A DNA stretch of 21,511 nt from B18-G2 sp964432835 (lineage in GTDB: Archaea > Thermoplasmatota > E2 > DHVEG-1 > B18-G2), in the NCBI GenBank assembly GCA_964432835.1, contig CAYSPA010000013.1:1-21511 (forward strand), given 5' to 3'. Below are positions 15,232 to 21,511 of this stretch, piece after piece. A program made the position numbers and the translations under genes. Below the pieces are notes generated by a model, which saw nothing but the letters and a program-made list of their open reading frames with translations, had not been told where the DNA came from and ran no database searches. Every line of letters starts with the position of its first letter. The first letter of the stretch is position 1.

Positions 15232-16389
15232 ATGAAAGTGGTTGTTGATACCGGCAATCATATCGCCGCTCTTGCCGCAAAATTAGCAAAGCCCGATGTG
15301 GTTGCAGCATATCCAATAACTCCTCAGACAACTATCGTTGAGAAGATCGCAGAATATGTAGCAAAGGGTGAATTCTCTGGAGATTATGTATGTGTTGAAA
15401 GTGAGCACTCGGCAATGAGTGCATGTATAGGAGCAAGCGCCGCAGGAGCCAGAACGTTTACAGCTACATCGGCACATGGTCTTTTACTGATGCATGAAAT
15501 GCTACATTGGGCTGCTTTGGCGAGATTGCCAATCGTTATGGTAAATGTGAACAGGGCAGTAGGTCCGGGATGGAACATATGGAGCGACCAGAACGATTCC
15601 ATGGCTCAGAGAGACACCGGCTGGATACAGATATACTGCTCAAGTAATCAGGAGATATTTGACTCTATTATCCAGGCGTTCAAACTGGCAGAGCACAAAG
15701 ATGTGCAGCTCCCTGTTATGGTGTGTTACGATGGTTTCATCCTTTCTCATACATCCATGCCTGTAAAAGTCCCCGAACAGAAAGAGATAGATGACTTTCT
15801 GCCAAAGAGGGAGCCGAAATGGGTTCTCGATCCAGAGAACCCAGTTACCCATGGAAACATAATCATGCCGAAGGATTATCCTTCTATAAGAAAAGCAATG
15901 CAGGATGCCCAAGAGAATGCAAAGAAACTCATACCCGATATAGCGAGGGAATGGAGGGAGAGGTTTGGAACCTATCATGGAGAGTTGATAGAGAGATACA
16001 TGTGCGATGATGCGGAGTATATACTTCTTACATACGCCGCTCTCGGTGCGGAGAGCAAGATCGCGATAAATGAATTGAGAAAAGAAGGAAAGAAGGTCGG
16101 TCTTGCAAGAATCAGATTCTTCAGACCGTTTCCAACCGAAGATATCCTTGATCTCGCGAAGAATTCAGATTTAATAGTGCTGGACAGAAGCATATCCATA
16201 GGCATGGAAGGGGCACTCTTTACCGAGGTAAAATCCTCCCTCTATGGAAAGAGCGATGCAAAGGTATTTGGCTATATCGCTGGACTTGGTGGCAAGGATG
16301 TGACTTATAAGGATATAGAGAAGATGGTAAACCATGCTATCGATGGGAAGTACAGAGAGGTTGTGTGGTATGATATGGGGGGATGTTGA
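15232..16389 (+). CDS. porA: pyruvate:ferredoxin oxidoreductase alpha subunit
   Basis: This is the alpha subunit, 385 residues, the usual family length. The N-terminal pyrimidine-binding domain has VVAAYPITPQTTIVEKIAEY (residues 23-42), ESEHSAMSACIGAS and TSAHGLLLMHEML. NRAVGPGWNIWSDQND follows, and the second domain has the conserved LTYAALGAESKIAINELR and RIRFFRPFPTEDI blocks. The adjoining GGAGG 7 nt upstream of the ATG supports the start. It overlaps porB, which begins within its last codons. Confidence 0.95.
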   Translation: MKVVVDTGNHIAALAAKLAKPDVVAAYPITPQTTIVEKIAEYVAKGEFSGDYVCVESEHSAMSACIGASAAGARTFTATSAHGLLLMHEMLHWAALARLPIVMVNVNRAVGPGWNIWSDQNDSMAQRDTGWIQIYCSSNQEIFDSIIQAFKLAEHKDVQLPVMVCYDGFILSHTSMPVKVPEQKEIDDFLPKREPKWVLDPENPVTHGNIIMPKDYPSIRKAMQDAQENAKKLIPDIAREWRERFGTYHGELIERYMCDDAEYILLTYAALGAESKIAINELRKEGKKVGLARIRFFRPFPTEDILDLAKNSDLIVLDRSISIGMEGALFTEVKSSLYGKSDAKVFGYIAGLGGKDVTYKDIEKMVNHAIDGKYREVVWYDMGGC

Positions 16390-16391
16390 AT

Positions 16392-17297
16392 ATGGCTCTG
16401 AAAGATCTTCCAAGAGAAGAATACCTTCTTCCCGGTAGCGCTGCATGTCCCGGATGCCCCGCGACAATTGGATTGAGAACGGTTCTCAAAGCCCTGGGCA
16501 AAAAAACTATACTGGTTGTTCCCGCATGCTGTACCGCAGTTATCGAGAGCTGGTACCCTAACAGCTCCTTCAACGTGCCTCTCCTGAATATAGCATTCGA
16601 AGCCTCGGGCGCAGCAGCGAGCGGAATAGTTTCAGCTCTCAAGCAGAAGGGAAGAGATGATATCAATGTGGTTGTCTGGGCTGGAGATGGAGGAACCTAT
16701 GACATAGGCATACAGGCGATGTCGGGGGCATTCGAGAGGGGAACGGACTTCATTTACATCTGTTACAACAACCAGATATACTCAAATACCGGCATCCAGA
16801 GAAGTGGTGCCACACCGTATGGAGCATGGACCACAACGACGGTTAGTGGGAAGGGAGAGTTTCCGAAAGATATGGGAGCGATAGTGAGGGCTCATCGCAT
16901 ACCATATGTGGCTACAGCCTGCATATCGTATCCCGAGGATCTCTACAACAAGGTGAGGAAGGCAAAGGAAATCAGAGGGTCAAAATATATAGAGGTTCTT
17001 ACCCCGTGCCCTCCGGGATGGAGATTCCCGATGGATAGGACCGTTGAGATGGGGAGATTAGCTGTAGAAACGGGAGTATGGCCTTTGTATGAATATGAGA
17101 ACGAAGAAATGACCTTCAATGGTATAAGCAGAGCGATCTTCGAAGGTAAATACAAGAGAAAACCCGTTGAGGACTGGCTTAAACTTCAGGGCAGGTTCTC
17201 GCACCTGTTCAAGCCAAAGAGAGACGAAGAGAGGATAAAGAGATTCGAAAAGTTTGTTGACGACATGTGGGAGAGATTTAGGAAAGAGTTTGGCTAG
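16392..17297 (+). CDS. porB: pyruvate:ferredoxin oxidoreductase beta subunit
   Basis: This is the thiamine-diphosphate-binding beta subunit. The TPP motif runs from GDGGTYDIG to CYNNQIYSNTG, about 30 residues apart, as the family needs. Cys at ACPGCP, ACC and TPCPPGW match the ligands of the single [4Fe-4S] cluster of PorB. An upstream in-frame ATG at 16383 adds three residues, but the one at 16392 is better spaced from GGGGGG and gives the usual MALKDLP-type start. The TAG overlaps the stop of the convergent isomerase gene by 3 nt (CTAG at 17294-17297). Confidence 0.95.
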   Translation: MALKDLPREEYLLPGSAACPGCPATIGLRTVLKALGKKTILVVPACCTAVIESWYPNSSFNVPLLNIAFEASGAAASGIVSALKQKGRDDINVVVWAGDGGTYDIGIQAMSGAFERGTDFIYICYNNQIYSNTGIQRSGATPYGAWTTTTVSGKGEFPKDMGAIVRAHRIPYVATACISYPEDLYNKVRKAKEIRGSKYIEVLTPCPPGWRFPMDRTVEMGRLAVETGVWPLYEYENEEMTFNGISRAIFEGKYKRKPVEDWLKLQGRFSHLFKPKRDEERIKRFEKFVDDMWERFRKEFG

Positions 17298-18343
17298 ATG
17301 CTCGCCAGTTTCTGCTTGAGTCTGCTTATAACATCCACAGGCGTTGGGTCTTCTTCGTTGAGTATCGCCAGATAACAGCTAACGAAATCTCCCACATACA
17401 TCAGCGAGAGTTGTCTGGCGAGAAGGTTTTCACCTTTAGAATTTACCTCCACCACCGTGGCGCCGGCGCTCTCAAAGATTTCCCTCATGAAGCTGTATCT
17501 CTCTTTTATCCTTACAGGTTCGCGAGAGTCTCTAAGCAATATGCACGTTGATTTCTCCGTAAGGTCACATCTTCTGCTCCATCCAACGATATCGTTATGA
17601 TTGCACTCCGGTACCCCATCATATCTCGCTATCATTTTGCTGTTTTCGTTTATCTGGGTTCTCCACCTTCTTGCAATCGGGATGAAATATCTCCATCCGT
17701 AGATGTGGACGAGCGTGTCCTTTGATTTGAGTGCTATGTTTTTCGCCTGGTTGTTTTCGGAAGGAGTTTCCTTTCTGTTTTCCTCTCTTATACCTCTGCA
17801 CACGTCTAAGGTTTCGGATATCTCGTCATCCACGTTGCCGATTACTTCGATTTTTTCCAGTACCTTTATGGATGGAAACAGGAGAAACGGCGTGGCAGCT
17901 CTGGGCTGGTATCCCGGGGGTATCTTGATGTGAGGGATGTTTTTTTCTCTGCTCTCTTCTTCCAGTTTACCTCCTGAAGATATTGCCACACAGGGTATGT
18001 TTCTTTCTAAGGCCTCTCTGAAAGAATAGAGAGTTTCCTCTGTGTTTCCAGAGTAACTGAGGAATATGGCAAAGGTCTTTTCGTCGGCCCATTTTGGAAG
18101 ATTGTAATCTCTATTAACATGTACCGGAATATCGGCTCTGTCTCTCAGCCATTCTCTGATAATGTCTCCAGATATCGCGGAGCCTCCCATCCCAGAAATG
18201 AGTATGTTTTCTATCTCTCCCGCCTCTACTTCGATATCTCTGCATATCTCCAACGCTTGTTCTATCTGCTCGGGAAGTTTTGATATTGTGTCAAGCATTC
18301 CCGACCTGTCAATTCTGGATACATATTCCAAGTCATCGAGCAT
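17294..18343 (-). CDS. bifunctional phosphoglucose/phosphomannose isomerase
   Basis: This is an SIS-domain isomerase interconverting fructose 6-phosphate with glucose 6-phosphate and mannose 6-phosphate, as in Crenarchaeota and Thermoplasma. Seen in the 349 residues are GMGGSAISGD (51-60), LSYSGNTEET (95-104), PPGYQPRAA (142-150), the INENSKMIARYDGVPE block and CNHNDIVGW. The frame extends to an ATG at 18367, but that ATG lies inside the TATA box. ATG 18343 is about 26 nt from the TATA centre and gives the usual MLDDLEYV start, so I take it as the leaderless start. It supplies hexose phosphates for gluconeogenesis or for sugar nucleotides used in surface glycosylation. Confidence 0.9.
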   Translation of the reverse strand: MLDDLEYVSRIDRSGMLDTISKLPEQIEQALEICRDIEVEAGEIENILISGMGGSAISGDIIREWLRDRADIPVHVNRDYNLPKWADEKTFAIFLSYSGNTEETLYSFREALERNIPCVAISSGGKLEEESREKNIPHIKIPPGYQPRAATPFLLFPSIKVLEKIEVIGNVDDEISETLDVCRGIREENRKETPSENNQAKNIALKSKDTLVHIYGWRYFIPIARRWRTQINENSKMIARYDGVPECNHNDIVGWSRRCDLTEKSTCILLRDSREPVRIKERYSFMREIFESAGATVVEVNSKGENLLARQLSLMYVGDFVSCYLAILNEEDPTPVDVISRLKQKLASI

Positions 18344-18364
18344 ACCAGCGGAACTTCTTCTCAG

Positions 18365-18376
18365 CATTATATAGAT
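18365..18376 (-). promoter_or_regulatory. TATA box of the isomerase gene
   Basis: The minus strand reads ATCTATATAATG, centred about 26-27 nt before the ATG at 18343. This decides the start choice for that gene and indicates a leaderless message. Confidence 0.6.
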
Positions 18377-18382
18377 TGCGAT

Positions 18383-19411
18383 TCAGGGCTCTATCACCAC
18401 CTTTATCGACTCCTTTCCGCTTGATACAAGGTCAAAACCTTTCTGGATATCATCGAGTTTGAATCTGTGGGTTATTAAATCCCTTACCTCGATTTCTCTG
18501 TTCTTTAATATCTCTATGGATTCTCTTATGTCTCTGGGGGCACCTGCATAGGTTGAGACAATCCGTATCTGTCTGTTCCATATATCAAATATATTTACGG
18601 GAACGTTGTGTTTTGGGTCAAGGGGAGCGAACAGAAGAAGGGTTCCTCCAGGATTCACGCATTTTAGCGCGGTATCAAAAGCAGAGAGTACCCCCGCTGA
18701 GAGAATCACCTTATCGGCAAGATATCCATCGTTTATTTCTCTTATACTCTTCTCAACATCGTCTTCAGCATGAATCGCCAGGTCGGCGCCGCACTCCATA
18801 GCTTTTTTCAATTTGAAATCGTTAACATCTATCGCCACTATCTTCTTGGCACCCCAGGCTCTCGCCAGTTTTATCTGCAACAAACCCGTCATTCCGCTTC
18901 CCACGATAACGACGGTGTCATTTGGCTTCACCTCTGCGATTCTGAATCCTCTGACCACGCACGCGAGGGGCTCTATGAATACACCCTCCTCATAGGAAAT
19001 CTCGTCAGGCAGAAGGAAGGTTCCTATCTTCACGTTTATCTCCGGTATCCTTACATATTCGGAAAATCCTCCGGGGTCGTAGTTTGTCGAGTGAAGGGTT
19101 TTGCAGAGAGTATGGTTCCCTTCCAAACAATATTTGCATTTGTTGCAGGGAACATGATGAGAGACGAAGACCCTGTCCCCAACCTTGAACTCCTCGATTT
19201 CTTTACCCGTTTCCACGATTTCTCCCGTCATTTCATGACCGAGTACTCTCGGGGCTTTCTTTACCCTGTACCATTCCATCACATCGCTTCCACATATCCC
19301 GCATGCCTTAACCTTTACGAGGAGCTCTCTGTCCCCTATCTCCGGAATCGGCCTCTTCTCCACCCTGACGTCTTTGTTGTTATAGTATACAGCTACCTTC
19401 ATCAGTTTCAT
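18383..19411 (-). CDS. zinc-dependent medium-chain alcohol dehydrogenase
   Basis: This is an MDR-family dehydrogenase resembling sorbitol, threonine or galactitol dehydrogenases. Cys37 and the GHE at 58-60 mark the catalytic zinc site. Cys89, 92, 95 and 103 hold the structural zinc. The Rossmann motif is GSGMTG (171-176), and Asp195 at the end of the next strand suggests NAD rather than NADP. The substrate cannot be told from sequence. The ATG at 19411 lies 4 nt after the lsrF-like stop with GAGGTGAGGAG upstream, so the two are one operon and likely act in one pathway, perhaps oxidising a polyol or reducing a product of the aldolase. Confidence 0.88.
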   Translation of the reverse strand: MKLMKVAVYYNNKDVRVEKRPIPEIGDRELLVKVKACGICGSDVMEWYRVKKAPRVLGHEMTGEIVETGKEIEEFKVGDRVFVSHHVPCNKCKYCLEGNHTLCKTLHSTNYDPGGFSEYVRIPEINVKIGTFLLPDEISYEEGVFIEPLACVVRGFRIAEVKPNDTVVIVGSGMTGLLQIKLARAWGAKKIVAIDVNDFKLKKAMECGADLAIHAEDDVEKSIREINDGYLADKVILSAGVLSAFDTALKCVNPGGTLLLFAPLDPKHNVPVNIFDIWNRQIRIVSTYAGAPRDIRESIEILKNREIEVRDLITHRFKLDDIQKGFDLVSSGKESIKVVIEP

Positions 19412-19415
19412 GGAT

Positions 19416-20216
19416 TTATTCGCTCCTCACCTCTACGAGAGGCTCTTCCTCGAAGATTCGATACGCCTCATCAGGTGTTGCCCCCTCATGAACTATCGCC
19501 CTCACCGCCTTTATCATTCCAACCGGGTTTGAGGACTGGAATATGTTCCTTCCCATGTCGACGCCGGCGGCGCCCGCTTCTATAGCTTTGTATGTCATCT
19601 CGAGGGCATCCTTCTCAGGTATCTTCTTTCCACCCGCTATGACTATTGGAACTGGACAGGTTTCAACGACTCTCTCGAAGTTCTCACAGTAGTATGTTTT
19701 TACTATATGAGCACCGAATTCGGCAGCCATTCTTGAGGCGAGGCTCAGATACTTCGCGTCTTTGTTCATGTCTCTTCCCACAGCAGTTACCGCTACAACT
19801 GGTATGCCGTATTCCTCGGCTTCATCCACAACCTTGGCAAGACCGAGTAAGGTATCTCTCTCAAAATCGGAGCCCACCATTATGGAAAATGCAACCCCGG
19901 CAACGTTCAGCCTGATCGCGTCCTTCATTGATGTTATTATACCCTCGTGGAGAAGTTCCTTTCCAACTATGCTCGTTCCTCCCGATATCCTGAGAACGAT
20001 CGGTATGTCGTTCTCGGGTGGTATGTATCTCCTGAGAGCGCCTCTCGTCAGCATCAGAGTATCGGCATAAGGAAGGAGAGGCAGAACCGTTTTTCCCAGG
20101 TTTTCGAGACCGGTCGTTGGTCCCATGAAGTAGCCATGGTCAACGGCCAGCATGACGGTTCTGTTATCACTCGGCTTTATTATCCTGGACAATCTGTTTT
20201 TCATTCCCCAATCCAT
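19416..20216 (-). CDS. lsrF: LsrF-like class I aldolase/thiolase (DhnA family)
   Basis: This is a TIM-barrel enzyme of the DhnA/LsrF group. Very similar blocks to bacterial LsrF are present: DWGMKNRLSRI, VMLAVDHGYFMGPTTGLE, TRGALRRYIPP, IVKTYY (with the Schiff-base Lys at 173), CPVPIVIAGGKK and GVDMGRNIFQS. LsrF is the thiolase that breaks down phospho-AI-2; archaeal relatives include fructose-bisphosphate aldolase and ADTH synthase. No other lsr gene is nearby, so the in vivo substrate is open. The frame extends to a TTG at 20228, but ATG 20216 fits the TATA box at 20245-20256, giving a leader of only a few nt. It is co-transcribed with the dehydrogenase gene. Confidence 0.82.
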   Translation of the reverse strand: MDWGMKNRLSRIIKPSDNRTVMLAVDHGYFMGPTTGLENLGKTVLPLLPYADTLMLTRGALRRYIPPENDIPIVLRISGGTSIVGKELLHEGIITSMKDAIRLNVAGVAFSIMVGSDFERDTLLGLAKVVDEAEEYGIPVVAVTAVGRDMNKDAKYLSLASRMAAEFGAHIVKTYYCENFERVVETCPVPIVIAGGKKIPEKDALEMTYKAIEAGAAGVDMGRNIFQSSNPVGMIKAVRAIVHEGATPDEAYRIFEEEPLVEVRSE

Positions 20217-20244
20217 AACTATCCCCAAAACCGATATTTCTCCT

Positions 20245-20256
20245 CTTTATAAAAGG
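20245..20256. promoter_or_regulatory. near-palindromic TATA box, possibly shared by two divergent genes
   Basis: CTTTATAAAAG reads almost the same on both strands. It is centred about 34 nt before the lsrF-like ATG (minus) and about 36 nt before the class II aldolase-like ATG (plus). Both distances would leave short leaders. A second plus-strand A/T stretch (TTTATTA, 20257-20263) could serve the plus gene instead. Confidence 0.45.
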
Positions 20257-20285
20257 TTTATTACGCGATAGATGTTTGCAACATC

Positions 20286-20720
20286 ATGGACGTCATCTTT
20301 GTCTCAAGGGAAAAAATCAGAAACCCTCTCATCGCTGAAATAATCGGGATCGGAAAGAAGATCGGAAAGAAAGGCACCATAAGCGCAAGATTTGGAAACA
20401 GGATTCTTATAACAGCGAATCATGACCTTGGGGAATTGAAAGAGAGTGATTTTGTAGAGGTTGTGGATTACAATATACTGTCTGATATCGCCATCGTAAT
20501 CGGTCCAAAGGAACCATCTGCTGTATTGCCGCTACACTGGATGATATACAGGTTGCCGGATATCAACGTGATTATCCATCTTCATAATGTGATTGTAGAG
20601 AGAATAGACATGAAACAGAGCATGGAAGTATTGAAGAAACTCAGAGATAGAAAAGAAGTGAGTGACGATAGATTTGGAAGGATAATCGTTGGTTTAAGTA
20701 TAGATGAGATAGGAGTCTGA
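20286..20720 (+). CDS. short class II aldolase-like protein
   Basis: This 144-residue protein resembles the N-terminal and middle part of class II (fuculose-phosphate-type) aldolases, normally about 200 residues. Matches are KKGTISARFGNRILITA (28-44; family GN-x-S region), the EPSAVLPLHWMIY block (76-88) and VIIHLHN, giving His98 and His100 of the zinc site. The family's catalytic Glu (PSSE) is Val80 here, and the third zinc His is missing because the C-terminal part is absent. It is therefore unlikely to be an ordinary aldolase; it may have another activity or a binding role. It diverges from the lsrF-like operon. The family likeness is recognisable but distant. Confidence 0.55.
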   Translation: MDVIFVSREKIRNPLIAEIIGIGKKIGKKGTISARFGNRILITANHDLGELKESDFVEVVDYNILSDIAIVIGPKEPSAVLPLHWMIYRLPDINVIIHLHNVIVERIDMKQSMEVLKKLRDRKEVSDDRFGRIIVGLSIDEIGV

Positions 20721-20730
20721 ATTTCACTAA

Positions 20731-20740
20731 AATTTAAAAG
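20731..20740 (+). promoter_or_regulatory. TATA box of tRNA-Val
   Basis: AATTTAAAAG is centred about 32 nt upstream of the mature tRNA 5' end, leaving a short precursor leader. The same stretch follows directly after the preceding gene's stop. Confidence 0.5.
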
Positions 20741-20767
20741 TGAAAAAGATATCATAGTTGTTAGGTA

Positions 20768-20979
<212 letters not shown>

Positions 20980-21007
20980 TACTCCGCGAGGATGGATATT
21001 CCTGCAA

Positions 21008-21020
21008 GGTTAAAGTTTTT
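21008..21020 (-). promoter_or_regulatory. possible TATA box of the zinc-ribbon gene
   Basis: The minus strand reads AAAAACTTTAACC, about 34 nt before the ATG at 20979. It is a weak match. Confidence 0.3.
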
Positions 21021-21083
21021 GTGCGGAAGGAGGGATTTATCCGAATTGTACCACAAAACAGATTTTTCAAGATCCAACCACAA

Positions 21084-21092
21084 TCTTAATAT
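21084..21092 (+). promoter_or_regulatory. putative TATA box of the receiver-domain gene
   Basis: CTTAATATT is centred about 28 nt before the ATG at 21116, and no ribosome binding site is present. This suggests a leaderless mRNA. Confidence 0.4.
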
Positions 21093-21115
21093 TCAAAGGA
21101 ACTTATTGTTGTTTC

Positions 21116-21418
21116 ATGACGAAGTCTGTCATGATAGTGGACGAGGAGAACGAGTTTTCAACAAAGATAGTCTCCCTCTTGAAAGATTTTGGGGTTAAAG
21201 TGAAATCGGTGAAAACGAGTAAAGAAGCTCTGGAAATGCTGGAAAAAGAGGAATCCATATACGCCGTTCTTCTGCACACGAGATTGCCCGATGGTAAGGA
21301 AGTATTTGTTCCTTTCATAAGGAAAGAGGATGAAACCCTGTCTCTCGGTGTTGAGATAACAAAGGACTGCAAAGAAGAGGATATAAAGGAGATGATTAGC
21401 AGGATCGTCAATGTATAA
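21116..21418 (+). CDS. degenerate response-regulator receiver domain protein
   Basis: This 100-residue protein has the CheY-like opening SVMIVDEENEF (acidic pair Asp9-Glu10), the alpha1/beta2 segment KIVSLLKDFGVKVKSV and YAVLLHTRLPDG, which matches the beta3 strand LLD-x-x-LPDG. At the usual phospho-acceptor Asp the residue is His54, and the later Thr and Lys of active receivers are not evident. It is shorter than the usual 120 residues and has no output domain. It is thus a likely pseudo-receiver that cannot be phosphorylated in the normal way. It could act by binding a partner, but no kinase or chemotaxis gene is in this window to link it to. Confidence 0.65.
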   Translation: MTKSVMIVDEENEFSTKIVSLLKDFGVKVKSVKTSKEALEMLEKEESIYAVLLHTRLPDGKEVFVPFIRKEDETLSLGVEITKDCKEEDIKEMISRIVNV

Positions 21419-21420
21419 GC

Positions 21421-21510
21421 TCATTCGATGACTATCTCTCTTTCCGAGGATATTTCCACATTGTGCGCGCTGTCATAGACCACAACCCAGTATGTGATTC
21501 TACCATTTAT
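21421..21510 (-). CDS. partial gene, 3' end of a beta-rich (surface-type) protein
   Basis: On the minus strand the frame is open from the window edge to a TGA at 21421-21423. The 29 visible residues, including GRITYWVVVYDSAHNVEIS, alternate in a way typical of the last strands of an Ig/fibronectin-like domain. The start and most of the gene lie outside the window. It converges on the receiver-domain gene with a 2 nt gap. Function cannot be assigned. Confidence 0.5.
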   Translation of the reverse strand: MNGRITYWVVVYDSAHNVEISSEREIVIE

Positions 21511-21511
21511 C

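Noticed and set aside
18770..19585. 271-residue open frame on the plus strand
   Set aside because: It is antisense to the alcohol dehydrogenase and lsrF-like genes; composition is that of a shadow frame and no promoter or ribosome binding site precedes it.

Overview
The window looks like a euryarchaeal chromosome, most plausibly a thermophilic relative of Thermoplasmatota or the DHVE2/Aciduliprofundum group. The grounds are archaellum genes instead of bacterial flagella, TATA-type promoters with many ATG codons about 26 nt downstream (apparent leaderless mRNAs), a four-subunit pyruvate:ferredoxin oxidoreductase in gamma-delta-alpha-beta order, an archaeal dual-specificity phosphoglucose/phosphomannose isomerase, secreted proteins with Ig-like tails, and a tRNA without encoded CCA. 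Arginine is mostly AGA/AGG. The placement is an inference from gene content; no rRNA is present.

Region 1 (about 1-8314, + strand) is a compact archaellum operon: flaC, flaD, flaF, flaG, flaH, two tandem flaI-type ATPase genes, and flaJ. Most junctions overlap or sit within 10-30 nt. The striking point is the two full-length FlaI ATPases side by side, both with intact nucleotide-binding motifs and with short near-identical DNA tracts that suggest gene conversion.

Region 2 (8311-10176, - strand) holds two archaellin genes, convergent with flaJ, and an EarA-like winged-helix regulator. The major archaellin has a strong promoter and ribosome binding site. The second archaellin has an abnormal start region that could be a one-base frameshift. 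The filament is therefore transcribed separately from the motor.

Region 3 (10300-13915) has a pentapeptide-repeat protein facing a large secreted glycoside-hydrolase-like protein.

Region 4 (14050-17297, + strand) is a thiamine-binding MTH1187-family gene followed by the porGDAB operon, a thiamine-diphosphate enzyme making acetyl-CoA from pyruvate.

Region 5 (17294-20720) is carbohydrate metabolism: a PGI/PMI on the - strand, then an lsrF-like class I aldolase/thiolase with a zinc alcohol dehydrogenase in one - strand operon. Divergent from it is a short class II aldolase-like protein lacking the usual catalytic Glu.

Region 6 (20720-21511) holds tRNA-Val(GAC), a zinc-ribbon gene whose 3' end runs antisense through that tRNA, a degenerate response-regulator receiver domain, and the 3' end of a further gene. 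There is no gene-free stretch longer than 300 bases. I saw no CRISPR array, insertion sequence, riboswitch or rRNA.
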